A DNA stretch of 34,304 nucleotides from Saprospiraceae bacterium (lineage in GTDB: Bacteria > Bacteroidota > Bacteroidia > Chitinophagales > Saprospiraceae), in NCBI GenBank assembly GCA_021739645.1, contig JAIPBL010000072.1:1-34304 (forward strand), given 5' to 3'. Each line of letters starts with the position of its first letter. Position 1 is the stretch's first letter. Below are positions 15,887-22,374 of this stretch, piece by piece. The translations under genes and the position numbers were made by a program. The notes under the pieces are model-generated. The model made no database searches, was not told where the DNA came from, and saw nothing but the letters and a program-made list of their open reading frames with translations.

Positions 15887-17347
15887 GTGACAAATATTAT
15901 CGAGCATATCAAAAATGAAGGGGGTATTCTGTCAGGACAACTTGCGGAATACATCGCAAAAATCCAAAATATTGAAGAAAGTACTGCTCGAAAAAGAATT
16001 GAAAGACTCAAAAGCCCTATTCATAAATTAAGGGGATTTTTTGCGGACAACCAATCATTTATATACCATTCCAATAATTACAATAGCCAAGAATACTTTG
16101 GTAAACTTGAAGAGGCATTTGAAACATCTGCGAAACGTTGTTTTGCAGTAATTGTAGCCATCAATTATCATCACGGCATAATACTAAAATCAGATTTACC
16201 TAATTATACATTCAGCCCGACCTCCAAAATTAAAGGGCATGTACTTTACCCAACGCTAATTGAAAAACTTAAACAGGCAAATGTTCTTCAAGACTACGAT
16301 GACCAACATTACTGTTTGAACGGTTACATCGCCAAAAATGCTGAGCCAAACTTTAGGCATAATAAGTCTATTCAGTTTGTCAAGGACTTAGTATTAAATC
16401 AGTTTGCAAATTGGAGCAAAAATATTGGACTTTGTTCATTTAAAACAGGAGAGACAAATAAGGAAGTTGGTGGTTTTCAATTTGCGTTTGCTTCTCCCTC
16501 TTACATAAATGGGCTTGTGCAATACAAAGAAAGTGTTCCAAAACCTGGGTTTGTTGTTGCAGATGTACTTATTGGAAATTCAACGACTACAGAAGAAGTA
16601 GAATTCTTTTTACAAAAAATCAATGCTATTCGTGCGTCAAATCCTTCGCTAAAACTATTTCCCGTGTTAATTCTTGACGGTGTAGAAATCAACGCAATGA
16701 ACAAACTAAAAAAGACAGGGGTTCTGATTGCGACTATCCGAGAACTTTTTGGAGAGAGCTACAACGAGCTTTTAAAGAATCTTATCAATACAATCACTAA
16801 TGCTGGAGTAATATTAAAAAAGGACCCTGAGAGTTATATCAACTTAATGGCACAACTGACAAAGTTGGTTCATGGAAAAACAAACAATTTAAGAGGGGAC
16901 TTATTTGAATTAGCAGTAGGTTATTATTACGGCAAGCAATGCACGTCGTTAGACATTGGGAAAAAGGTGAGAATAGAAAATGACATTAAAACAAGGGAGA
17001 TAGACGTTTTGGCTAATTATGAAAGTGAAGTTAGAGTTGTCGAATGTAAAGGATACAACTATCCTGTTGACAAAGACTATGTAGAGAAATATTTATCTGA
17101 CAAAATTCCAGCAGTTAGAAAGTGGCTTGAAAAGGCATATCCTAATAAGCGACAAGTTTTTGAGATTTGGAGTACAGGTGGTTTTGAAATTGAAGCGACC
17201 GAAATACTACTAAAGGCAAAAACTATCACCAAGAAATATTCGATTGATTATTTAGACAAAACAGATATTCTTGAAAGAGCAAATCAATTACAGACAAGCA
17301 AATTTGCTGACATATTGAGAGATTATTACTTTAAAGAAATTATATGA
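15887..17347 (+). CDS. PD-(D/E)XK restriction-endonuclease-like protein (486 aa)
   Basis: GTG start at 15887 (MTNIIEHIKNEGGILSGQLA). The N-terminal ~60 residues look like a winged helix (GILSGQLAEYIAKIQN..STARKRIERL). The C-terminal part carries a PD-(D/E)XK core: FELAVGYYYGKQC (helix with catalytic-site Glu), REIDVLA with D373, and VRVVECKG with E386-C-K388, the E-x-K pair, followed by helices. The middle (about 200-300) includes 'LFPVLILDG'. A metal-dependent DNA endonuclease is likely, perhaps targeting modified or invading DNA in the manner of Mrr-like proteins. It is strikingly AT-rich compared with both sides, a sign of separate acquisition. No methylase is directly coupled; the upstream methylase-like gene is 320 bases away. 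Confidence 0.8.
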   Translation: MTNIIEHIKNEGGILSGQLAEYIAKIQNIEESTARKRIERLKSPIHKLRGFFADNQSFIYHSNNYNSQEYFGKLEEAFETSAKRCFAVIVAINYHHGIILKSDLPNYTFSPTSKIKGHVLYPTLIEKLKQANVLQDYDDQHYCLNGYIAKNAEPNFRHNKSIQFVKDLVLNQFANWSKNIGLCSFKTGETNKEVGGFQFAFASPSYINGLVQYKESVPKPGFVVADVLIGNSTTTEEVEFFLQKINAIRASNPSLKLFPVLILDGVEINAMNKLKKTGVLIATIRELFGESYNELLKNLINTITNAGVILKKDPESYINLMAQLTKLVHGKTNNLRGDLFELAVGYYYGKQCTSLDIGKKVRIENDIKTREIDVLANYESEVRVVECKGYNYPVDKDYVEKYLSDKIPAVRKWLEKAYPNKRQVFEIWSTGGFEIEATEILLKAKTITKKYSIDYLDKTDILERANQLQTSKFADILRDYYFKEII

Positions 17348-17445
17348 GTACAAAAGCCCGTCACACACCCCCTTCCCAATTTCCCCCAAAACCCCCATCT
17401 TTACATCAGAAATCCAGCATTGCATCACCAACCTACCGATAGCTC

Positions 17446-17880
17446 ATGCTACGATTTCTCGCTTTGGCCGCCATTGCCGCAGCCGCCATCACCCTCCATT
17501 CCTGCAAACCTGAACCCGACCAGCCGCCGCCCGAGTACTGCCCGGAAGCCACCAAGTTCAGCGTCAACCTCTGCATCGACGACAACCAGGACATTTACTG
17601 GACTGGCCTCTGGGACGAATGTTTCAACCTCGGCACACAAACGAGCTGGACGCCCGAACTTGGCATCATCACCATCCGCTCCACTTGGCAGCTCTGCAAT
17701 TTCGGTTTCCGCTGGAAATCCGTGCAGTACATCTGCCCAGTGCCAGCCTACACCTGGTCCGTCGAACCCGAATACAACTACTGGGTAGGCACCATCAAGT
17801 TCCCGCCGAACGAGTGCCTCGCCGAGTCCATCCCGAACTGCTACAACCTTATCATTTACGGGTCGGGATGCCCTTACTGA
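17446..17880 (+). CDS. Small Cys-rich lipoprotein (144 aa)
   Basis: The N-terminus MLRFLALAAIAAAAITLHSC ends in a lipobox-like TLHSC, so Cys20 should be lipidated. The exported part (about 125 aa) is Pro/Trp/Tyr/Cys-rich, with eight or more further Cys (EYCPE, NLCIDD, ECFNL, QLCNF, YICPV, NECLAE, NCYNL, GSGCPY), suggesting a disulfide-stabilised beta domain. Family not recognised. It is GC-rich, unlike the endonuclease gene just upstream. Its promoter is unclear, and a downstream promoter-like box overlaps its last codons. It could be a surface-exposed immunity or entry-exclusion lipoprotein of the element, but that is speculation. Confidence 0.72.
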   Translation: MLRFLALAAIAAAAITLHSCKPEPDQPPPEYCPEATKFSVNLCIDDNQDIYWTGLWDECFNLGTQTSWTPELGIITIRSTWQLCNFGFRWKSVQYICPVPAYTWSVEPEYNYWVGTIKFPPNECLAESIPNCYNLIIYGSGCPY

Positions 17881-17903
17881 AATTGAGAACTTGGCTACAT
17901 TTG
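17874..17903 (+). promoter_or_regulatory. Promoter for a candidate small RNA
   Basis: TTA (17874-17876), 19 bases, then TACATTTG (17896-17903), a perfect TAnnTTTG box with a one-base-off -33 element. It overlaps the end of the lipoprotein gene. Expected start is near 17910. Confidence 0.5.
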
Positions 17904-17909
17904 CGTCAA

Positions 17910-17972
17910 ACCTGCATACTGAATAAGTATGCTTACCCAGAGAGGCGGCGTTCGGTGACGGACGCCGTTTTT
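17910..17972 (+). ncRNA. Candidate ~60-nt small RNA with two hairpins
   Basis: Immediately after a TAnnTTTG box come a perfect 7-bp hairpin, GCATACT / AGTATGC (17914-17920 with 17926-17932), and an 8-bp GC-rich hairpin (17946-17953 with 17960-17967, one G-T pair) ending in TTTTT (17968-17972), a standard terminator. No ORF fits inside. Promoter, structure and terminator in 60 bases suggest a discrete small RNA. The alternative is that the second hairpin is simply the terminator of the lipoprotein gene. Confidence 0.35.
17946..17972 (+). terminator. Rho-independent terminator after the lipoprotein / small RNA
   Basis: Stem CGGCGTTC / GGACGCCG with a 6-base loop followed by five T. Confidence 0.8.
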
Positions 17973-18070
17973 GTTGCTCACCTTTACATTCCCGCCGCCG
18001 TTTATATCTCCAATAAATATCTAAACACGACATATCGTGCCACGACACTTTCGCCTTAACTTGCCATCGG

Positions 18071-18160
18071 TTAAAGTTTCCCTATGCACCCAAGGCGCTT
18101 GGGAAATCTCATAGTATGTTTGAGTGCCGTGCAACACTTCTGTGTTTCATGGCATTTTTA
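18071..18160 (+). ncRNA. Candidate structured RNA or leader before the 140-aa gene
   Basis: A nested hairpin, CTATG..CATAG (18082-18086 with 18110-18114) enclosing CCCAAG-gcg-CTTGGG (18089-18103), is followed by a second hairpin, GCCGTG-c-AACAC-ttct-GTGTT-t-CATGGC (18126-18153), and then ATTTTTA. A weak -7-like TAACTTGC lies at 18057-18064, and the imperfect palindrome CACGACATATCGTG (18026-18039) sits where a -33 element or operator would be. The 140-aa gene begins 38 bases later, so this may be an attenuating leader and not a free RNA. Confidence 0.35.
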
Positions 18161-18198
18161 TCGAAGCGCCCAGAACATGCCTACAACCAAGCCATCCA

Positions 18199-18621
18199 AT
18201 GAACCTGTACAACTATTGGCTCCGAATCAAAGGCATGTACCCCACCGCCGTCGCTGACTGCGTTTCCCATTTCCAGCAATCCCACCCGCAGGACTGGCGT
18301 GACCACTTCCAAGACCCCGACCAAATCCTCGCCTACCTCGAACGCCGCCGAATCCACATCATCACCCGTAAGCGGGAGGAGCACCAAATCCGTTTCGAGC
18401 TGAAAGCCTACGAAGAAACCACCGTCACCGCCTTTCATTTCACCAGTCGGGAAACCGCCCTCTATGACGCCATCGAGCGAGCCTTCCGCATCCTGGAGCA
18501 GCGGGAACTTCGCCGCCTCGCCAACGGTGGTGAACAATCCACACGGCGGCGAAAAGCCAAACCGCAGCCCACATACGGGCCATCGTGGGGAGAGCAGGTG
18601 AAGAAACAGGAATTTGGGTGA
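18199..18621 (+). CDS. Small hypothetical protein (140 aa)
   Basis: I chose ATG 18199 (MNLYNYWLRIKGMYPTAVAD); the frame opens at 18124 but that would place the start inside the hairpin leader. The protein is hydrophilic with helices and a short beta section (HIITRKREEHQIRFELKAYE, TVTAFHFTSRETALYDAIER) and a very basic tail (TRRRKAKPQ). There is no signal peptide or TM segment. Not recognised; size, charge and context resemble small phage or element-encoded DNA-binding accessory proteins. The GC-rich composition matches the neighbouring element genes. An inverted TTCCCA / TGGGAA pair (18629-18653) follows the stop. Confidence 0.65.
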   Translation: MNLYNYWLRIKGMYPTAVADCVSHFQQSHPQDWRDHFQDPDQILAYLERRRIHIITRKREEHQIRFELKAYEETTVTAFHFTSRETALYDAIERAFRILEQRELRRLANGGEQSTRRRKAKPQPTYGPSWGEQVKKQEFG

Positions 18622-18675
18622 TTTTAGGTTCCCAGGTTTGCGGGTTGTGGGAAGTTAATTGTAAAAGCACGAGAT

Positions 18676-19599
18676 TTATTTGTTCATTCTCGCCCAATAA
18701 TCCCATCTATCCTTGACTGTTTGAGCAACCTTGTCCAATGAAGGCATTAACTGCGATTCGTTAATTCCTTCTCTGTCAAGTAACTGCAAAAGCTGTTCGG
18801 CTTCAGATGCAGGCAACACAATTTGGCGTAATAAGGGAGGCTGTGTTGCACCTAAATATTTTTCTGGAAAATTCTGGATAAATTCTTTCATATCTGGAAA
18901 GTCACAATGAACCGTGAAAAGCCCATGCTGTGCTCCTAAATATTGATTGGCGTGTCTGGAAACTCTTAAGCTTTTAATTGAATTAATGTTTTTGATGTAT
19001 TTTGAGTGCTGGATAGCTGGTGCACAATCAGTATTAAATGCCCAGACGCAGATGTTTTCGGGCTGAGAATTTGTTCGGAAGCCACGTCCGACGGCGAAGT
19101 ATGCCGCAAAATATGGGTTGAGAGTCCAGTCTATTAGCAAGGTAGGGATTCCATGATGTTGAGCAAGCGGCCCTATGTGGAACAACAACTCTTGGTCTGC
19201 AAAGGGGTTGTAACGTTCACCAAATAGCAATGGGCTGTGATGCTGTACTAATAAATCTTGCCCGATTTGGGTACCAAGGCTTTCTGCGAGCACGGCAAAC
19301 TGATAAAGAGCCTCTGTTGCTGTAATAACATCAAGTCTTTCAACAAAAGGTTCTTCAAGTAATTTCGTATGCTTTCTAGTGATTCTTTCTTTGAGATTCG
19401 ATAACGGATTGCCTGCCTCACGTAAGGCTGATGGGTTCAGTAACCAACTGGCATCCCAATGCCCACGAAAGACCCAAGGGGTTTCAGTTCTGTCATCTTC
19501 CCACCAAATAGGATTTGAGCGGCGGATATATAAAAGAAATGATTCGGCATTGAATGGGACACCATTTTTATCCGTAGAAATAATTTCAATATAATCCAT
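18676..19599 (-). CDS. FRG-domain protein (307 aa)
   Basis: The FRG domain takes its name from the Phe-Arg-Gly motif, here WVFRGHWDASWLLNPSALR with FRG at 44-46. The second signature, LAQHHGIPTLLIDWTLNPYF followed by AAYFA (about 145-170), and R-x3-NQYLGAQHGLFTVH (about 215-230) are also clear. FRG proteins are often found in defence islands and may act as nucleotide-dependent effectors, but the biochemical activity is not well established to my knowledge. No second domain or TM segment is visible. It is AT-rich relative to surrounding genes. It lies downstream of the PLD-like gene on the same strand, separated by 130 bases, so they may form a two-gene cargo unit. Confidence 0.85.
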   Translation of the reverse strand: MDYIEIISTDKNGVPFNAESFLLYIRRSNPIWWEDDRTETPWVFRGHWDASWLLNPSALREAGNPLSNLKERITRKHTKLLEEPFVERLDVITATEALYQFAVLAESLGTQIGQDLLVQHHSPLLFGERYNPFADQELLFHIGPLAQHHGIPTLLIDWTLNPYFAAYFAVGRGFRTNSQPENICVWAFNTDCAPAIQHSKYIKNINSIKSLRVSRHANQYLGAQHGLFTVHCDFPDMKEFIQNFPEKYLGATQPPLLRQIVLPASEAEQLLQLLDREGINESQLMPSLDKVAQTVKDRWDYWARMNK

Positions 19600-19601
19600 T
19601 T

Positions 19602-19627
19602 AGGGTAAATTTTGGAATTAGTGGGAA
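19602..19627. repeat. Short composite direct repeat, copy 1
   Basis: AGGGTAAAT (19602-19610), 8 bases, TAGTGGGAA (19619-19627). The same two 9-mers in the same order occur at 20956-20996. This copy lies directly upstream of the FRG gene start; the other lies upstream of the PLD-like gene. Confidence 0.4.
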
Positions 19628-19729
19628 GTGATTTCCCAACCTCATTACTAGGTTATTCAGTTAAAGTGCATTTGCTGCCGAGGGTCAGCCAGTATCTTAA
19701 TGGAGTGGTGAAGCACCGTTGTATTTACT

Positions 19730-20788
19730 TCAAATCCACACCTTGTGGAATTCGGAGAGTAAATTTTCTTGCAAAAACGGTTCTTCGATTCTTGAAAACA
19801 TAAAGCCTTTATTTCCTGCGTCTTTCATTGATGCGCCGATATGATAAAACTCTGTTCCATCGAGAATTAAAAATCTGTCGTGAAAAGCTTCGCTGGTTTT
19901 AACTTCGAGTTGATTTGCATATTGCATATTGAATGCAGTAACCAAAGCAGTGAAAGCTGGTGAAGCTGATTTTGCCTTAGTTAATATTTTGATACTTACT
20001 TTACCCTCTGTAATCGCAAAAATTTCTAACACTTTCTCGTTAACATAGCCATCAATGAAGATAATCTCGGATTTTGCAGTTTTGATTATGTCAACAAGTT
20101 TTGAAAGCGCTTCAAAATATTGGCCAGCAAAAAAAAGCCCTTCACTGGTAATTTTCAGGTTCGGCAATTGAACAGACTTAATATTATCTATGTATGTGAT
20201 AAAATAATCAATGTCACTAATCAGTGCTCGTGGTGCCCATTTATAGTAATGGATTTCACTTCCAGGAACCTTAAATTTGAAATAATTTTCAGGTACAAAG
20301 TCGGCAAGAATTGGAAATTCTAATTTTAGCTTTTCAGCTTCTTTTAAAAATTGGTCTCTCAAACTCTCAAACGTAGACGCTGGGGGCTGACTATGCAGTT
20401 CCATCAAAGCATTTGCCCGCTCTCTTATTGCTTTAAGCTTTGCGAATGATTCGCTCATATACGTTAAGTTTTTATTGGTGGATACACTCTCAATTTTTAT
20501 TGAGAGTGGTTGACTATTAAGTAAATCTGGGTGGTCGAGGAATTTTTGTGTTTCAAATGTTGATTTCAGTGTTTTTCCATTTTTTCTATCGAGCGTCCTT
20601 TGGATTTCGACAGCACGCTTATTTTGCAAGAATTCAGCAATTCGATTAACTTCCGCTACTGGAATTTTTTCATTTTTGGCGAACATTCCTGTTGTTGGAA
20701 GTGAATGTTTTTTTTCTGTGATTTGTACGTATTTTAAGAGTCCAACTGCTTTTAGTATCTGTTCTTTGGAATATTCGGGTGAGTCCAT
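19730..20788 (-). CDS. Phospholipase-D-like domain protein, putative defence-associated nuclease (352 aa)
   Basis: Start placed at ATG 20788 (MDSPEYSKEQILKAVGLLKY); the open frame extends to 20905, but the -7 box lies within the extension. The N-terminal part (about 1-75) looks like a helical or winged DNA-binding region (EQILKAVGLLKYV, IPVAEVNRIAEFLQNKRAVE). The C-terminal PLD-like domain has 'SEIIFIDGYVNEKVLEIFA', then H303-D-R-F-L-I-L-D310, an HxRx4D variant of the HxKx4D motif, and GASMKDAGNKGFMFS. The Lys-to-Arg change and the single visible HKD half suggest a dimeric or altered enzyme. It is AT-rich and upstream of the FRG gene. Anti-phage nuclease activity is inferred. Confidence 0.75.
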   Translation of the reverse strand: MDSPEYSKEQILKAVGLLKYVQITEKKHSLPTTGMFAKNEKIPVAEVNRIAEFLQNKRAVEIQRTLDRKNGKTLKSTFETQKFLDHPDLLNSQPLSIKIESVSTNKNLTYMSESFAKLKAIRERANALMELHSQPPASTFESLRDQFLKEAEKLKLEFPILADFVPENYFKFKVPGSEIHYYKWAPRALISDIDYFITYIDNIKSVQLPNLKITSEGLFFAGQYFEALSKLVDIIKTAKSEIIFIDGYVNEKVLEIFAITEGKVSIKILTKAKSASPAFTALVTAFNMQYANQLEVKTSEAFHDRFLILDGTEFYHIGASMKDAGNKGFMFSRIEEPFLQENLLSEFHKVWI

Positions 20789-20823
20789 TTTGTTTGTTTG
20801 TTGATGCTGACAATCGGATGATG

Positions 20824-20831
20824 CAAAGATA
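20824..20831 (-). promoter_or_regulatory. Promoter -7 box of the PLD-like gene
   Basis: On the minus strand TATCTTTG is a perfect TAnnTTTG box 35 bases before ATG 20788, followed by an A-rich leader (AACAAACAAACAAAATG). No good TTG is seen 19 bases further upstream. Confidence 0.5.
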
Positions 20832-20955
20832 AAAAAAGGAATGAACCCCACTTCCCAGAATGGGCCAATGTGGGAGATAAACAAAGGGAGTGTAGAGAAT
20901 TTCAAAATCTATAAAGCACTGTTTTTCAAAATGAAATAAAATGGAGAGATGCTAA

Positions 20956-20996
20956 AGGGTAAATCAAATTTCCCACTTGGCTTAGAATAGTGGGAA
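20956..20996. repeat. Short composite direct repeat, copy 2, containing an 8-bp hairpin
   Basis: AGGGTAAAT (20956-20964) and TAGTGGGAA (20988-20996) repeat the pair at 19602-19627. Between them TTCCCACT (20970-20977) pairs perfectly with AGTGGGAA (20989-20996). On the minus strand the hairpin is followed by a T-containing stretch, so it may also terminate the KilA-N/integrase-relic transcript. Confidence 0.4.
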
Positions 20997-21010
20997 CTAA
21001 GCTAATTTTC

Positions 21011-21124
21011 TCAAAGTAGTTCGTCCAACCTATCCAATTCTATATCCTCAAACCTTTTCAAGCAGGCGTTCGTCGTGCCAATGTCCAAATGTCCAAGGGC
21101 GCCAATTGAGTAGGTGGTGGAAAT
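21011..21124 (-). pseudogene. C-terminal relic of a tyrosine recombinase/integrase
   Basis: The minus-strand frame ending at 21011 reads ISTTYSIGALGHLDIGTTNA, then CLKRFEDIELDRLDELL. This matches the C-terminal end of Bacteroidota XerC/D-like integrases: ALGHxxxxTTxxYLKxFE, then LDELL. The catalytic Tyr position appears as Cys (NACLKRF instead of NAYLKRF), and everything upstream of the His motif is missing. The frame continues to a GTG at 21208 that overlaps the KilA-N stop (GTGA), so a 65-aa fusion remnant may still be translated. I regard it as debris of an earlier integration event. Confidence 0.6.
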
Positions 21125-21204
21125 GAACGAAAACACAATTTTAATGGTAAAAATTAGCTCGACTAAAACGCCCACCTTTTCAGCCACTCCAAAAAGGTCA
21201 ACAC

Positions 21205-22035
21205 TCACCCCAACCTCTTCAAATCCTCCATCGCCGGAATCGCCGAGAGCAGTTCCATGATATACCCTGCTTTCTGGTGCAGCCGCTGTAGCCGGTCCTC
21301 CTTCGAGACACCCTCCTCGATATAGCTGGCGTTCAATGTTTGCAAATTGGCAAGCGTAACCAATTGCTCCGGAGAAGCCTGGTCACGGACATTGCCCTTG
21401 GCTTCCGGGTGCTGAGCCCGCCATTCCTTCGCCGTCATCCCAAACATTGCTAGGTTCAGCAAATCAGCCTCCGAGGCCATCTGTATGGCTTCCCGCTTCG
21501 TGTTCCAGTCCATGATAGGCACTAGGTTCTTGCGGACAGCATCCGTGTGCAGGTAGTAGTTCACCTTGGCCAGCTCCCGTTTCCAGTCCCAGCCGAGCTT
21601 GTTCCGTTCATCGTCCTCCACCTTCAGCCGCTGGAACTCCTTGATGACGTACAGGTAAAAAGTAGGACTGAGCCAGTTCGCAAACTGGATGGCAATGTCC
21701 CGGTGCGCATAGGTACCGCCATACCGCCCCGCCGTCGCATGAATGCCGATGGCCGCCGTCTCGCCGACCCACTGCTTCACCGTCATGATAAAGGCATTGG
21801 CCGTACTCTCGAATCTAAAACGGTTGTAGGCAACCGTTTTAAAACCCTCGTTGTGGAAAATCTCCCAAGTCCCAAGGAACTCGATGTTCGCCGAGCTGCG
21901 CATCCATGCCTTCAGCACGTCGTTCGGCACCGGGTTGAACTTCCGAGCCATGTCCGTCAAAGAGATGTACTCGTCATTTCGCTGTGAAATCAGGTTAATC
22001 TCAGTGCCATCCGCAATGATTTTTCGATTCGCCAT
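21205..22035 (-). CDS. KilA-N domain protein (276 aa)
   Basis: The KilA-N domain covers about residues 1-140. It opens with NDEYISLTDMARKFN and ANIEFLGTWEIFHNEGF, and contains AIGIHATAGRYGGTYAHRDI followed by AIQFANWLSPTFYLYVIKEF, the most conserved block of this phage and element DNA-binding domain. The C-terminal half is helical (WDWKRELAKVNYYLHTDAVR, LVTLANLQTLNASYIEEGVS). The length matches other bacterial KilA-N proteins. A DNA-binding regulatory role in a phage-like element is the usual guess, but the target is unknown. It is GC-rich like the element, with no clear promoter upstream. An 11-bp perfect inverted repeat (21816-21826 with 21831-21841) lies within the coding sequence. The stop overlaps the GTG of the integrase relic. 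Confidence 0.92.
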   Translation of the reverse strand: MANRKIIADGTEINLISQRNDEYISLTDMARKFNPVPNDVLKAWMRSSANIEFLGTWEIFHNEGFKTVAYNRFRFESTANAFIMTVKQWVGETAAIGIHATAGRYGGTYAHRDIAIQFANWLSPTFYLYVIKEFQRLKVEDDERNKLGWDWKRELAKVNYYLHTDAVRKNLVPIMDWNTKREAIQMASEADLLNLAMFGMTAKEWRAQHPEAKGNVRDQASPEQLVTLANLQTLNASYIEEGVSKEDRLQRLHQKAGYIMELLSAIPAMEDLKRLG

Positions 22036-22374
22036 CGTGGGTTTAGTTTTTTAGTAAAGCAGCAAGGAACGGCCCGCTGCCCAGCATTTTTATCAGGAAA
22101 GTATGTACTGGAATGAGCCTGCAAGGTACAAGAAAGCCCGGTTCATATCCAACCCCTCCCCCGAAAAAACGCCCGCCAATCCGACCCCTTCCGCCATTGA
22201 CCACCCCCTATAATTCCCATTCGTAAATCGTAAATCCAAAATCGTAAAACCCCGTCCGCTTTTCCCATCCCCACAAAGCGGACAGAATCCTGATTCTGTA
22301 CTCCCCCGCACCCCCCCAACGCAACAAGTTTTTTTCGCAGAAAACCGTGACATTTGTAGGAAAACCGCCATGCG
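22036..22374. other. 339-base divergent intergenic region
   Basis: It lies between the divergent KilA-N gene and the recombinase-ATPase gene. It holds a short direct repeat (ATCGTAAA at about 22217 and 22233) and a promoter-like GACATTTG at about 22349 (one mismatch to TAnnTTTG) 20 bases before ATG 22375. No gene, terminator or strong hairpin is apparent. Two overlapping minus-strand frames look non-coding. Confidence 0.55.
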
